From the NCBI GenBank assembly GCA_963920705.1, contig OY987230.1:12735320-12799319 (forward strand): 64,000 nt of DNA, read 5' to 3'. Positions 46,101-57,263 of this stretch are shown here, piece after piece (within the stretch, counting starts at the first letter, position 1; every line of letters begins with the position of its first letter). Under the pieces are notes generated by a model. It saw only the letters and a program-made list of their open reading frames with translations. It had not been told where the DNA came from and searched no databases. The translations under genes were made by a program, and so were the position numbers. Origin of the DNA: Odiellus spinosus. Lineage: Eukaryota; Arthropoda; Arachnida; Opiliones; Phalangiidae.

Positions 46101-47652
46101 TGGGTCTCTGGACTTTCCTTCATTATGATAATAACCAATTTAAGGCACGACCGTAAACGGAACCACTACTAAATAACTATTGTTATGGCCTATAGTAAGG
46201 ACCTGGGGAGTTCAGAAAAACTACTAAAAACAACTCTGACCAGCGAAAGTTTCAGAAAAACGTATCTGAAATATTAATTTTCATATTAAAATCCCATAGA
46301 TTACTTATAAACCAATTCAAATTTCCCCTTGTAGATTTTAGCAGTTTCGCTGAACTCCCTGGGTGGGGTCTGTTTATGGTCATTTCCCCCAATTGGCAAT
46401 TGATTCAAATGAAAATCTTACACAATTGAAGATTCTTCTCTCCTCTCGCTCAAAGGTGTCAAACTAGCTGTACCAGAGGTCTTCTCTTCGGTAGTTTTCC
46501 TAGCACTATCGGATTTATCGCTATCTTCCGTTTTACCAGAGGCTTCGCTAGCAGTAGCTGCCTCGGAACTGGTTCTAGTTCCTGCGGCTGCTGCGGATGT
46601 ACTTTTAGAAGCTTCAACTTCACCTCCCTTTGGCTGCATAAGCGGAAATTGAATTTTTTTTACCATTAATACAAAATTTTTAAAAATTGATTATTATATA
46701 CCAACCTTTGTGACCATAATAACGACAAATTTCTTTTCATCTATATTATATTCGCTAACTTTATTATCGTCAACCAGAATTTTTCCTAGAAAAGTTATTT
46801 AAAATTAACTTCTCTATAGATCATCGCATCAACTCTATCATATAAATTAAATTGTATTACGAATTACGTAACCTACCTGCATATATTAATTTCTGACATG
46901 AAGCTGGGTAATCTTTTCCCTTGTCAGCTTCGATTTTCTCTTTAAGAGTTTTAACCTTTAATTAAAAATGAAGAGCTATAATAGGTAGTCACGTAACCAA
47001 AAATTACGTTACTTCAGTACAGTACATCAAGTTATACCCTCTTCAGAGAAGTCGTAATTAGCCAGTTTAATCAGACATGAGGTTTACGTAGCCTTCTCAG
47101 TTCTATAAACCTCGGTTAAATCTGAATAAACTGGGCTAATTACGCCTCGTCTGAAGAGGGTATTAGGTCCGGTCAAATTCATTGTTATTGGCTTTTCACT
47201 AAATATGCCATGCTGACTAAAATGATTTTTAAAATAAGATTCTTACAGATGTATATCGTAACGTCACATTTTCAGTTATTTCATTAACTATTAATATAAA
47301 TTGTTAATAATTTAACGAAAGCCGACTCTGCAACACTATACACCATTTACCCAATTTATTAATACTATTTTGAATAAAAAATTAATGGTTAAATCCGGTT
47401 CTTATCCAATTTTATTATACTAATAAACTATTCTATGTTTAATCTTGGGCCTAGGTTCTAAAATATTTGCAAAAATGCTAAGTCAAGGTGTCAACTTCAA
47501 GCCAAGCTTTGAAGAATTGGGGAATTTCTAAGATTATTAAGCCTCGGTTTACACTGACGAAGCACAAAATCTATAATAATAATTACCGTCTCTGTGGCAT
47601 CTATCTCAACTTGAAAACTATGTTGCTGTAATGTCTTTAAAGTGATAATCAT
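43197..47652 (-). CDS. RAD23: RAD23 UV-excision repair / proteasome shuttle protein
   Basis: Ubiquitin receptor that ferries polyubiquitinated proteins to the proteasome and stabilises XPC in nucleotide excision repair. Minus-strand exons: 47587-47652, 46877-46955, 46706-46785, 46422-46633, 45654-45837, 44200-44314, 43808-44127, 43197-43307. All phases close, giving 388 aa (human RAD23A 363, RAD23B 409). The UbL domain is residues 1-75 (starts [13 protein letters not shown], includes [11 protein letters not shown]). A Ser/Ala/Glu-rich linker follows, then UBA1 at about 169-206 ([19 protein letters not shown]), a Pro/Gly/Ala linker, the XPC-binding/STI1 region at about 246-303 ([16 protein letters not shown]), a Gly-rich loop, and UBA2 to the C-terminus ([19 protein letters not shown]). 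All four domains look intact. Introns 1, 4 and 5 carry MITEs and a dispersed repeat. Vertebrate A/B paralogue status cannot be assigned. Confidence 0.97.
44997..45369. mobile_element. TTAA-flanked TIR element (373 bp)
   Basis: Ends AGTGAGGCCGTCAC and, read inward, AGTGAGGCTGTTAC. TTAA flanks both sides (44993-44996 and 45370-45373). TTAA targeting points to piggyBac or Kolobok-type transposition; without a transposase I cannot choose. Located in RAD23 intron 5. Confidence 0.8.
45893..46110. repeat. Dispersed repeat family B, copy 2 (RAD23 intron 4)
   Basis: Matches 37172-37405 block by block in the same orientation, from GGAAAATATGGAGAGCCAAC to CAGTCGCTCTTC and GTAGTTGG. The two copies are diverged, with small indels. 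Confidence 0.6.
46199..46372. mobile_element. Inverted-repeat element in RAD23 intron 4
   Basis: GACCTGGGGAGTTCAGAAAAAC on the left pairs with the inverted GTTTCGCTGAACTCCCTGGG on the right, followed by a GGGGTC extension. About 170 bp, non-coding, no clear target-site duplication. Confidence 0.55.
47033..47164. mobile_element. MITE with TATACCCTCTTCAGA ends (RAD23 intron 1)
   Basis: About 130 bp folding into two ~57-bp arms: ATACCCTCTTCAGAGAAGTC on the left; the right arm read inward is ATACCCTCTTCAGACGAGGC. The arms also share GTAATTAGCC and GAGGTTTA. A TA flanks each end, fitting Tc1/mariner-like insertion. A half copy is present at 63692-63765. Confidence 0.7.
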
Positions 47653-48015
47653 TATTTCAAACTTAAACTGAGCAGATTAAAAATAAATTGGATAATATTA
47701 AAACAACTCAAAAATATCCGACTGAATGATGTGGACCTCGAGTGAAAGATACCTTGATGGTTAGCTTTGCGGCAGGACACCAAGAAGCAATAGCGGCATT
47801 CAGTTTGGAATTGAAACTTATTTCGGTTCAGTTTTGATGTCATTGTTAGTTTTATGAATATTCTGTGCACTGCGCATATCCTCCATTAAATTAAGTCTAC
47901 TGAATCATTGATCGCGATTAATTTTTCGTAGTTTTTTATTTCCATGGAGCCATTAATCTGCAATATGTATTTCTCCATGGTCTAAAAGAACTCTATGACA
48001 TCATAATCATAGCGC

Positions 48016-48038
48016 TTTATTACGGAAATTAGTTTATT
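48016..48038 (-). terminator. Poly(A) signals for the ISOC2-like gene
   Basis: Two minus-strand AATAAA hexamers (48033-48038 and 48016-48021), 105-127 nt past the TAA stop at 48143-48145. Confidence 0.55.
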
Positions 48039-48142
48039 AATTACGGGTACAGATTTAAATCATGGCATAATTGTTAAAAAAACATTTTAAGAGGAAAACA
48101 GCGACTACACAAGGAGCAATATTTTTCATTGCCCCGTGGTGT

Positions 48143-50177
48143 TTATAGGGTTTTTTTGGGCAGCAAGGAAAGAAGACCACTATCGGGTGCCGACTTCATT
48201 ATAAGCTTCTGAACGTCTTTAAATTTGGGGTGACTTGAATCTCCTAGGAGTGCCAAAATGACACTTTCACTGGTAGTAAGCCAGGCACCACTAGCTTTCA
48301 GGCGTTCAAAAGCATAAAGTCTGCAAAAATGTTTCAAGTATAGATAACATAAAACCATAAGCCTACTAATTCCCCCCGTATGTTACAAACGAGGTTCAAA
48401 TTAATAGGCTTATGATAAAACCCAATGTTATTTCACAAAGACCTATAAAGGTTGCCTAGCCCAAGAAAATGCTCTTTCTCAATCTCAATCAACGTGTCTG
48501 CTTTTCCGACCCGTTTTTCAAGTGGGGCTTCTTAACATCATTGGTACCCTTGGATTTGGAGGAAGGAAACACCTTCTTTCCTCAAACCTTGGATACGCCA
48601 ATTTTACAATCAAAAGAGAAATAAGACATCATTGATATCTCAATACACCATTTAGCCATTACTTGGGGCGCGATAGCGGCATAGGGCGAACTTTCACTTG
48701 GTGAAAATGCCAGAGAAAAAAACCTGCACGGGATACTACGCGCGCCTCACCAAGTGAACGTTTTTTTTTTTTTTCGCCGCTAGTAAGCGTTTCGAGCGCG
48801 GACATGCGCACAGTGGAAGAGCAAAGTGGTGTATTCAACCAGAAAAATCACATTTTGTTTAGTTTTCAGCCCCCCTTGGATAACATATGGGTAAAACTAG
48901 GGTCCGTTTACTAGGGTATGTAACGAAGGAGAAACTTGGAAAATATCTGATACTTTAGAGGCGAATTTCTCTCTTGACCACCAAAACGATCAGGAAAAGG
49001 GGGTGACGTTAGCTACACCATTGTTAAATTTGCCGTTCAAGTGCTTGAACAGGGTTCGTACAAAATTTTCGAATTGAATTTCCCTGACTTTTCCAGGTTT
49101 TCCCTGACCATTTTTCAATAAATTCCCAGACCATTTTTCAACAAATTCCCTGACCATCTCCATATTCTAATATTTTCGACATGCACTCTCTATTATACGA
49201 TTTGGCAGAAGGTGGGAATCAACTCAAATGATGGGGATGACTATTGACTAAGCCTAGTAGAAAAACAAATTGCGCGTTAAATTGATGTGTTGAGAGAAAA
49301 AAGAATTCCGTATAAAACATTTCAGCTAAATATATTACCCACTTCGCAACTGCTTCAAATCATCACCGTTTTCCCTGACTTTCACCCAAAAAATATATTT
49401 CCCTGACTTTTCCAGGTTGTGTACGAGCCCTGTTGAATTATCAGATAATCAGCAAGGGGATATTTTCGGTGCTCCTGCACAAGGAGTAATCCCATCTTGG
49501 CTAAACCACCGTTTTCATTTCTACAATTTCTACCTGTCCACCATGGAGCGGCTTGAACAGGCATCAACCACAATGTGAACGTCATATCCATTTTCGAGTA
49601 GAGCCAGAGTTGTTCCTTGGATGCATACATGCGTTTCGATACCACACAGAACGACTGATTTACAATTTGGCGCGACATTTTTAAGGGCATTGAATAGGTC
49701 AGGGGTGAGCATAGAAAATTGGGTCTTCGCAAAAGGTTTGACATCTGGATATTGTTGTACACCAAGTTCTGGAACAGTAGGTCCTAAACCTAAGGAAAAG
49801 TTTAAGATTATTTTCCCTTGTTGAACTACCGCTCTTTCTATCGGTATGCATCGCTGAACTAGCCATCATTCGAAAATGGTAATTTAACAGAGGTCTGTTT
49901 TATTACATAGAAATAACTTAGTCGGAGGATTATCGATCAAATTGTCTGCTAAGTTATTAGGCCTTTGCATAGCATAATTATTTTTATTACCCTTAGGGTA
50001 TTGCTCGGTGACAAAAACAGGGATTTCCAGTATTTTAGCCGTTTTTAGAAGTCTAGATGATACTTCAACAATCTCGGGAAAATATTGTATAGTTGACCGA
50101 AACTTTTCTTGCATGTCGCAGAGAAACACAGCTGTTTGACTGGCGATTATCTTACCCAATCTACAAGATGATGCCAT
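48143..50177 (-). CDS. ISOC2: Isochorismatase-domain protein (ISOC2-like)
   Basis: Cysteine-hydrolase-fold protein of the isochorismatase-like family; the metazoan substrate is not firmly established. Minus-strand exons 49991-50177, 49534-49789 and 48143-48320 join in frame to 206 aa, the size of human ISOC2 (205). Expected catalytic residues are visible: Asp21 ([10 protein letters not shown]), Lys84 (FAKTQFSM) and the nucleophile Cys118 (LCGIETHVC). Other conserved strings are [23 protein letters not shown] and [11 protein letters not shown]. The start is the ATG of MASSCRLGK; upstream in-frame sequence is hydrophobic and non-homologous. No signal peptide is evident, so cytosolic or mitochondrial. 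Intron 2 holds two transposons. A scrap of exon 1 (50134-50163) recurs at 57055-57084. ISOC1 is the alternative but usually has a longer N-terminus. Confidence 0.95.
48673..48783. mobile_element. Inverted-repeat element in ISOC2 intron 2
   Basis: TAGCGGC..GGGCGAACTTTCACTTGGTGA on the left is mirrored by TCACCAAGTGAACG, poly(T), then CGCCGCTA on the right. About 110 bp, non-coding. The target-site duplication is not resolved. Confidence 0.6.
49050..49432. mobile_element. TIR element CAGGGYTCGTAC with TTGAA flanks (383 bp)
   Basis: Ends CAGGGTTCGTACAAA and, read inward, CAGGGCTCGTACACAA. A 5-bp direct repeat TTGAA flanks it (49045-49049 and 49433-49437). Subterminal sequence repeats TTTCCCTGACTTTTCCAGG and CCCTGACCATTTTTCAA on both sides. 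The CAGGG terminus resembles hAT elements, but the 5-bp duplication is not the usual 8 bp. Confidence 0.85.
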
Positions 50178-50977
50178 GGAAGATGCTAAACTTATAAAAG
50201 TGACTAAGAAAAAACAAAATATAATATAATTTAATATTATAATCAAAGAGCTAAATAGTGGCTTTAGCCATAGACCTATAACATAACATATATAAGAACT
50301 GACTTCAGTTAGAAGTTCCCCTCGGTTTACGTTCTCTTGACCTTGCTTTTGGGTCATACGAAGGAGAAATATGTATGAGTTATAATAGGCTTGTAACCCG
50401 TCTAGGACTATCTTGAAAATCGAGATCTCGGCTATTGAATATAGGAGAGGGGCTAGTGGGCTATTGGGGTTCGCGCGTGCTGTGAACTTAAGGTGTAAAC
50501 TAATAGCTAGTTTTCATAGTGCTATCGTATTATAGAAGTTGACTGCACTACATAAACATAAATTGCGAGGCCTCACACTTATGCCAATCACACAAAATGT
50601 CCTAACAAAAGTGGCAACAACATTGGCTGAACAAACATGTCTTGTAATCTTTTCCGAAATTATGAAAATATAAGAACTGTATATCGCCTAAAATACATGT
50701 ATAGTACAAAAATATTTGATAAAAACCAGTTAAACTAGAAAAATACACAAACTTAGATTATTCCCAGGGCCCACTGACGTATAAAGTCAATTAAGCTTTA
50801 TTGCACCTGGTACGGTTGGTTTGATCAGCTTTGCTGAGTAATTTTTTCTTTATATTTAGTACTTAAATCAAGAGTCTCTCCAGGCTCAAGGATGATTTCT
50901 GGCAGCGCGTAAACAGAACTACTAATCGAGTAAGTTTTGGTTTCCAGTTTCGCCTCGAGCATTTGACGTTTCGAAAG
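50178..50977. other. Divergent intergenic region between ISOC2-like and secreted-peptide genes
   Basis: About 800 bp between the two oppositely oriented starts. Parts are duplicated elsewhere: 50620-50781 at 57087-57263 and 50782-50965 at 63409-63595. A possible TATA-like run TTTATATTTAG lies at 50850-50860, about 120 bp before the peptide ATG, but I cannot place the cap site. Confidence 0.5.
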
Positions 50978-51190
50978 ATGAGTTCAACCGCAAGGTTCAC
51001 CATTTTTGTCATCTTCCTCATCATAGTTGAGAACGTCACATCTACTTTCGGTATTTTCTGGAGATTATTCCAGCTATATCGACCGAGACCAGTACCCATA
51101 AGCTATCAAATTGGTACAGGTTACCAGAGCAGTGGAGGACAATATTTGCCCAATTTGGACGTCAGACCAATCGGTATAATCCCTGGATAA
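50978..51190 (+). CDS. Small predicted secreted peptide, 70 aa, unknown family
   Basis: A single-exon ORF from ATG (50978) to TAA (51188-51190), with an AATAAA at 51266-51271, so it could be a complete short mRNA. Residues 1-24 form a classic signal peptide: polar start MSSTAR, hydrophobic core FTIFVIFLIIV, then a small-residue region ending near TSTFG. The mature part, about 45 residues, has no cysteine. It holds RPRPVPI, GTGYQSSGGQYLPN and RPIGIIPG, i.e. Pro/Gly-rich like some antimicrobial or cuticular peptides. I recognise no family. The TTG five codons upstream of the ATG is not taken as the start. A chance ORF is possible, but signal peptide plus poly(A) signal argue for a real gene. 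Confidence 0.55.
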   Translation: MSSTARFTIFVIFLIIVENVTSTFGIFWRLFQLYRPRPVPISYQIGTGYQSSGGQYLPNLDVRPIGIIPG

Positions 51191-51265
51191 TTTAATCGTG
51201 CGTGCTCATTCGTAAAAAACGAATGTATCGAAATTATGTTCTTTAAAATTTGGATTTTTTCATTA

Positions 51266-51271
51266 AATAAA
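51266..51271 (+). terminator. Poly(A) signal AATAAA for the secreted-peptide gene
   Basis: Plus-strand AATAAA 75 nt past the TAA stop, followed by GT-rich sequence (GTGAGTCGTTTTTGTC). Confidence 0.5.
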
Positions 51272-51299
51272 ATGTGAGTCGTTTTTGTCAATCAAGTTT

Positions 51300-54200
51300 A
51301 ATATTTATTTTTCTTTATTCTTACGAACCATATTGGTTAATTAAATATTTAATAATACCGAAGGAAATGAACCCCACCTTAGGTATAACGAAGAGTATAC
51401 AAGAGCCATCCATTGGGAATAAGTATGAAAGCACCCATACCACAAGCTTATAATAACGCCCATTGGGTAGAAGTATGAAACGTGAAAAACGCGTAATAAC
51501 ATAATAGAGAGCAATGGCGTTCCGTATTTTGTTTTCCTTCGAACAAAGTCTATAGGAAAAACGTTTAATTTTTAGTTTAAAAAGTTATGTAGTGTTCATT
51601 TATCGTAAGCAAGATTTCAGTGCCTCAACTTTTTAATATTTAAGATATGTCATTATACTTTTGGTCTAAACATCAGGAATAATCTGATTTGTTGAACTAG
51701 ATTTTGAAGGTGCGATTTGCCTAATTTTTGAACAAGTTGAAAGATCCCGCCTTATTTTTTTGGTTTAGTGCAAACATAAGTTTATAACGTTATCAACTTA
51801 TGGTACAAATAAGTTTTTTTAGGTGTCTTCTAAATATACATGTACACGAGTGGAACCTTGATCACGTGTAGCTGGGAAGGGACACGACTTGTCTTTACTA
51901 TGGAATATAAAATATTTTTGCTGGTTACTCAATGTGAACACAAATAATATTAACAATTTATTCAGGATATGAATAATTGGAAATTTTCCCCAGAAAAATA
52001 TAAGATGGTAAATAACTGTGTCTAACTCACGTTCTGGTGTTAAGAATTGATTTCTAAACGCCTCTAGCCTTTATAAAACATCAATCCGCACCTTTCACTT
52101 CATCAGTTCTATTTTCTCAGACACACTACAATATTTCTTCTGCATACTCTAGAATTGTAAGTCCCTCTCTAGAATTCCACGTTTATATTTTAAATAGGAA
52201 AACGCTGGGAATCTCGAAAATGTTCCTTATTTGGAATTAACTCCCGACTTTCTATTAACTAAACCAGCTAGCTTTAAAACAACGGAATATTACCGCGATC
52301 GAAGTCACCATTACCAAAGGCTAAGAGATCCCGTTTAGGTCACACCTTTTAGACTCGTCCAAAAGAGAAGAATGGTATATGGTAGAAAACGCAGTGATGG
52401 GGTTTTGAAAACGGGGTCCCAAACATTCGCGCATAATTACCACCGTTTAAAGGAAATGTAGTATGCAGTAGGAGGGTTATTTTAGGGTTAGCTCTCGGCG
52501 AACCAACAGCTAGGGAAGTAAGGATGGAATTCGTCAATTGGGGGTCACGCGGGGTTGGGCTCCGTCACCCTATACCCTCTTTCTCCTACGCGCTTCTAGT
52601 AAACGAAATGAGGAATGACTTAGTCGTAATACTCGAGAATGGGCCCATGGAAAATCTGGGTGTACACCGAGCGCCTTCCCAAATTTTAAATTGAAATAAC
52701 GGCTTCCTTGAAAATTGGGTAGGAGGGATGGGCAAGACTATATACGAATGGAGTATACGGAAGTACTAGGGATATGTTAAACTATAAAAAGGGATTATTT
52801 AATACCGAAATTTTCATATATAACATTTAATTTGGTGGTAACACGACCTAAGACACACTTTACCCAAATCAAAGTCCTTTGAATTTCTCTTTAAAATCCG
52901 CAATTACCTCCGACCAATGAGATAAAAGTGACAATGTCACCTTTAAACCGTGTAGAGATTTTTTTCCCACGCCTAGCTCAAAAAGGTCTAAATCATTAAA
53001 CGTTTAAACTTAAATTCAAAATGTTGGAACAACTTCGGTTACTATTTTAGAAATATTTCAGCTAAAGCATAACAATATCTCCATTCTCCCCCAATTATTT
53101 GGACTCGTTAAGTCGTGTTGACTACATTTTGATATTCAACTCCACTTGTGACTGAGCTCATAATATTTACCGTGTAAGCTCTCAAAACCAATCCAGGTGA
53201 TTATAGTATATATCGTCCTTGGGATGGCAAAAATCAAAAGAGAGGTGTCGCTAGTCTAGCGCGAGATACCAGTCTAGAGAATGAGGCAAACGTCATTAAT
53301 CTCGCTTCAATCACGTGAGCATTTCCCTCTAACGTTAGGTTCCCAATCTCCCTAAGACCAGTCACGGGCTGCTATGGTAGCTGTAACTGAACTAGAGAGG
53401 GGATATTTTGTCTTATGATAAACGTTTACTCTCGACTATGCCAAACTCGCGGCGGCGCTTTTTTGCCATTCTTGAGTACAGCGAGTTCCCCGTTTTCTCC
53501 GAGATGGGTGTAAGCTTCTACGGTATATTAGGGGGCTTCATTATAACAACGTACGCTACATTTAAGCTAGAACTCTTCCCCTTCCCCACCCTTTTCCGTT
53601 TTGCCAAAGTATCAAAAGCTCATTTGAGCCTAGAGCTCATTAATTGTGGAATGTCATAGTATGTAGGACGAATTCCAGCCCAATCAACTGACTCTCGAAT
53701 ATTATTGGAACCCCTACTACCTTTTCCAAGTCGCCCTCTCCCCATTATTCCGCTTCTGGTTGAGCTTGGGCTGGTCTCCTCTCCGGAGAATTTTAACTTA
53801 AAGGCGAATGGATTTTGAATTTTATAATTTACAGTATTTCGAACCCTTGTCCTCACCCTACTCTCTTTCACCCCAAGACCGTTATTTTCCAAAAGTTAAC
53901 GTCCAAATCAAATAACGCGTATAAATTAAACATATAGGAGTTAGGGAGGGCGACAGTTAGCTTAAGCATAAAATTCGAGGTGTTATGTAAGGTTAATGTT
54001 TGAAATTTAAAGAAGTTTTATATATTAGGAGAGAATGTTAAAATTTGGTCATTTTTGGCTCCATCAGAAAAGTGGGAAATTTTTTTTCAACTAATAGAAG
54101 TACCTTATACGCTGAACATTAAGTTATGATTGTTAAGAGTACAACTGATGGGAAGATAATGAAAAACATTCCAAAACAAGCATATAGTTGTAAGTCACTT

Positions 54201-54352
54201 ACACAGTAGAGGAACAAATGAAAAGTTGTATGATGAAATTATTTTTCTCCTTTTCAGGTTGAAGGTCAAAAAACACCAATTTTAACATACTCTTTTTGAT
54301 TTGAATCTTTAATTAATCTAATATCTAGGGCTATTAACAATGTGCCCCTATC
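51300..54352. other. Intergenic region without a supported gene
   Basis: Mixed-composition DNA. The longest open stretches (53408-53659 plus, 53620-53892 minus) overlap antisense and have neither recognisable motifs nor splice context. No RNA gene or defined repeat seen. Confidence 0.45.
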
Positions 54353-54526
54353 TTAGTAACAAAACCTGTGGTTCATAAGCGTCCTCTAACGGCAAACAGC
54401 AGCAAAAGTGCACCTCTGCATATTCTTTATTCATAGGCTAGCAGCCACATACCAGGTTTTGTTAGTTACAACTTTTGCCACTATTTGCGGTGGAGGACAT
54501 TTATGAACGCCAGGATTTGTTATTAA
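54353..54526. mobile_element. Palindromic MITE (174 bp)
   Basis: Two ~56-bp arms pair: TTAGTAACAAAACCTG..GTTCATAAGCGTCCTC..CAAAAGT on the left; read inward from the right, TTAATAACAAATCCTGGCG..TTCATAAATGTCCTCC..CAAAAGT. The central loop contains another ACCAGGTTTTGTTAGTTA copy. TA-type insertion is possible. Confidence 0.7.
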
Positions 54527-55925
54527 TTTTTATCTTGTCCGTTGTTATTAGTCCTAGGTCTAATAGACAAATTTTAGTACTCATTAAGTACCTTAGAACA
54601 TGCCCCCAATCAGATACCATCATGAAATACTTTGCAGCAAAAACTTTTGTTTGATTTTTGATTTTTCAGTCACAACTCTTGTCTGGGCTATCCAACCTAT
54701 AAATAAGAGTTTTAAAGCAGATCTTCGAACCTTTATTACAAATATTTTATTGTAAGTACAATATGTCCTGCGTTTCTGAATATTTTGCGAAATACTGGTA
54801 GGCGTATATAGGTTAGAAAAATTAAACCCTGATTTGACATTAGGAGGAGAGAAAAGAGCGATTGGGCGATATAATTTTTAAAAAAAATGTGAACTTGGGT
54901 CCATCAAAGGCTACACAGGAAAGAATACAATAGTCTTATCGACGAAGCGATGAGGAGGAAAGTGAAAGCGCGGGAGAGGCTGAAAACGCGGGAAAGAAGA
55001 GATCCCGGTGGGGGAAAAAAAGAGAAAGAGATTTAGCGCGATCTAATAAAAGACTGTTGTAGTTGCAGTGTTGTATGTGTTAAAAAATAAAAAAATAGCA
55101 AAAGCTTCACGCTCGCTTGATGCGATGGCCTCCCAAGATACGATAACCAAATGAGACGATATGAACGGACGCTTGCTTTTTTTTGCGGGTTTTGCCATTT
55201 ACCCTACCCTCCATTCTCCGAGTTTCGCTTTACGATTGCATCAAGTTCAAAGCTAAGGACTCCTATTTTCCTATAAGCAACGACTTCATAATAATGGAGT
55301 TCAGCTTTGTATATCCCACCTTAATTCCTTAGTAATTTAATAAACTATTTCAAAAATTAAGTTCAACGGAGTTTAAAAAAATTGTACCTCTGATTAAATA
55401 TTTTTTCCCACCTTCTATGTCCCTTGAATCAGTTTAGTCCCTTCTAACGATCCAAAGTGAACGTATTTTGGTCAGATGCGCGTCAGGAATGAGTTAACTA
55501 ATAATCTGAAGGCAGTATGATACCCAATGTTGAATTCCATTAAGAAACCAGGAGTTTATGTAGCAAGATGGGGATCTCGACGAGTTTGCATTCGTTTGGA
55601 AACTTAAGTTTGTCCAGGGGTCAAGGATGAATGGATGAAGCACGGGATATTGGAGTGTACCGATTTCTAAGCGATAGATTACCAGGTTTATTTACTCAGA
55701 TGGGCCATGAAAAGGAAAATAATGATTTTAATTGCATTCTTTACCTTACTAAAAAAATAAAAAATAAAAAATAAAAAAAGGTTATATTTGGAATCTTTTA
55801 CATAAAAAAAGTAATATTCCACTTCCATGCCCCATATGGTATACTTAGAGGTTTTAATTTACTTATGGTATCTTTTGATCATATATTTCTCTCAACCATG
55901 AGCAAGAATTGAAGCTTCAAGGAAC
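54527..55925. other. Intergenic region without a supported gene
   Basis: No exon or defined element. A purine-rich GAAAGCGCGGGAGAGG stretch at about 54960-55035 stands out in composition but lacks a supported reading frame. Confidence 0.4.
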
Positions 55926-56087
55926 CGAGGGGCTGAACACTCGCGAACTCAGGTGTTACAAAATTTTTAAACTATTTGCACTATCAAAGCTGAACTCAAG
56001 AGTTCATGAGAGTTTGAACTCGCACTGTCAAAGCAGAACTTAGTGAACTCAGGTGTACACAAAAATACAAGAATGTCTGACCCCTCG
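55926..56087. mobile_element. hAT-type MITE with 8-bp duplication CAAGGAAC (162 bp)
   Basis: Perfect CAAGGAAC copies at 55918-55925 and 56088-56095. The termini are CGAGGGGCTGAACACTCG and, read inward, CGAGGGGTCAGACATTC. The interior repeats GAACTCAGGTGT and AAAGCWGAACT motifs. Non-coding. Confidence 0.85.
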
Positions 56088-56095
56088 CAAGGAAC

Positions 56096-57054
56096 AGTAA
56101 TGGAAAGTACTTCAGTCAATAGCCTTCACTACTGTAAAGTAAAAAGGCATTTGCTTATCTCTTGGCCATTCACGCCTCACAACGGCTAACTTAGATGAGC
56201 TCTTCTTAGCATATATAGCGAGGGGCTAACCACTTCCCTAAAATCTGTACACCGATTGCGGAAAATAATACCGGCTTTGGTAGTAGTAAAAACGTAGTCA
56301 GTTACGTAATCACTTTAGAACAATCAAAGCTATAGGCTTGAACACCGATTACGTCGAGTGGTCAGTCTCTCGGCATATGGCGTTTCACTATAAAGTATCC
56401 CATGATGATTTAAAAGGCTAACGCTGTCTATCAAGTTTCTAGGTGACTTAAATTCGTTCTTACCACGTGTACTAAATCCTGTTAATTAACGTATGAAAAA
56501 CTAAGCTGTTTCTTACGCTTTGATATATGCCAGTCAGTATAAGGTACAAATATTTTACGTGTAGTCATTCCCTTTGACTATATGGTGTCAATTTTTCACG
56601 TTTCCTTTAACATGGCTTTTCCATATTCGACTTTGTTCATCGCGATAACTTTCCAGGGTGAGACTAAACAAGGCTATTAAGGGAACTTCCCCTCGCTTTC
56701 GTTTACACCCTATATTCTCTTCGATGGGTAAATTAATAGCGTTCGTCTTCCTAGTTTCTGAACATCCGTCGCCAACAATCCTTGTTTCCTACGCTATGGT
56801 ATACCAGAATAAACTCTTGTAAAAAGCACCGTCATTCTAGCTTCCCCTCGCGCATCTGAACAGAAGATAGTGGTAATGAGGAAAGGTTTACGCCATGTTT
56901 AGGGAGGGAATGGGTGCGATATATGTATCGCCTGGTATTCCGACACCACAAAGTAAGGAATTCGAAATTACAACTGCCTATTTTGATAAGGTTTTTTTTA
57001 CAACACGGACAATCAAACGTGAAAAAAGTATGTTTAGGGTATATATGTTTAATT
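56096..57054. other. Intergenic region without a supported gene
   Basis: No convincing exon, RNA gene or element. Overlapping 60-70-codon open stretches at 56895-57129 run into the duplicated segment and are not supported as coding. Confidence 0.4.
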
Positions 57055-57263
57055 TTGACTGGCGATTATCTTTCCCAATCTACTAGAACATTGGCTGAAC
57101 AAACATATATTACTGTTTATGGCTTGTAATCTGTCCCGAAATTATGAAATTATAGGAATTGTATATCGCCTAAAATACACGTTTAGTACAAAAATATTTG
57201 ATAAAAACCAATTAAACTAGAAAAATACACAAACTTAGATTATTCCCATGGCCCACTGACGTA
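57055..57263. repeat. Rearranged duplicate of ISOC2 exon-1 scrap plus upstream DNA, left part
   Basis: 57055-57084 matches 50134-50163 (inside ISOC2 exon 1, one mismatch). From 57087 the sequence follows 50620-50781 (ACATTGGCTGAACAAACAT through CCCACTGACGTA) with small differences. The intervening ~450 bp of the parent are missing. The homology resumes at 63409. Confidence 0.85.

Noticed and set aside
49382-49765. 127-codon minus-strand frame overlapping ISOC2 exon 2
   Set aside because: Different frame from the isochorismatase reading, and it runs into the transposon; it is a shadow of the true exon.
53408-53892. Opposing 83- and 90-codon frames
   Set aside because: No recognisable motif, no splice or poly(A) context, mutual antisense overlap; most likely chance.
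54940-55040. Purine-rich GC-richer stretch as a possible LINE or gene fragment
   Set aside because: Translated frames gave only a basic low-complexity string and no domain motif.
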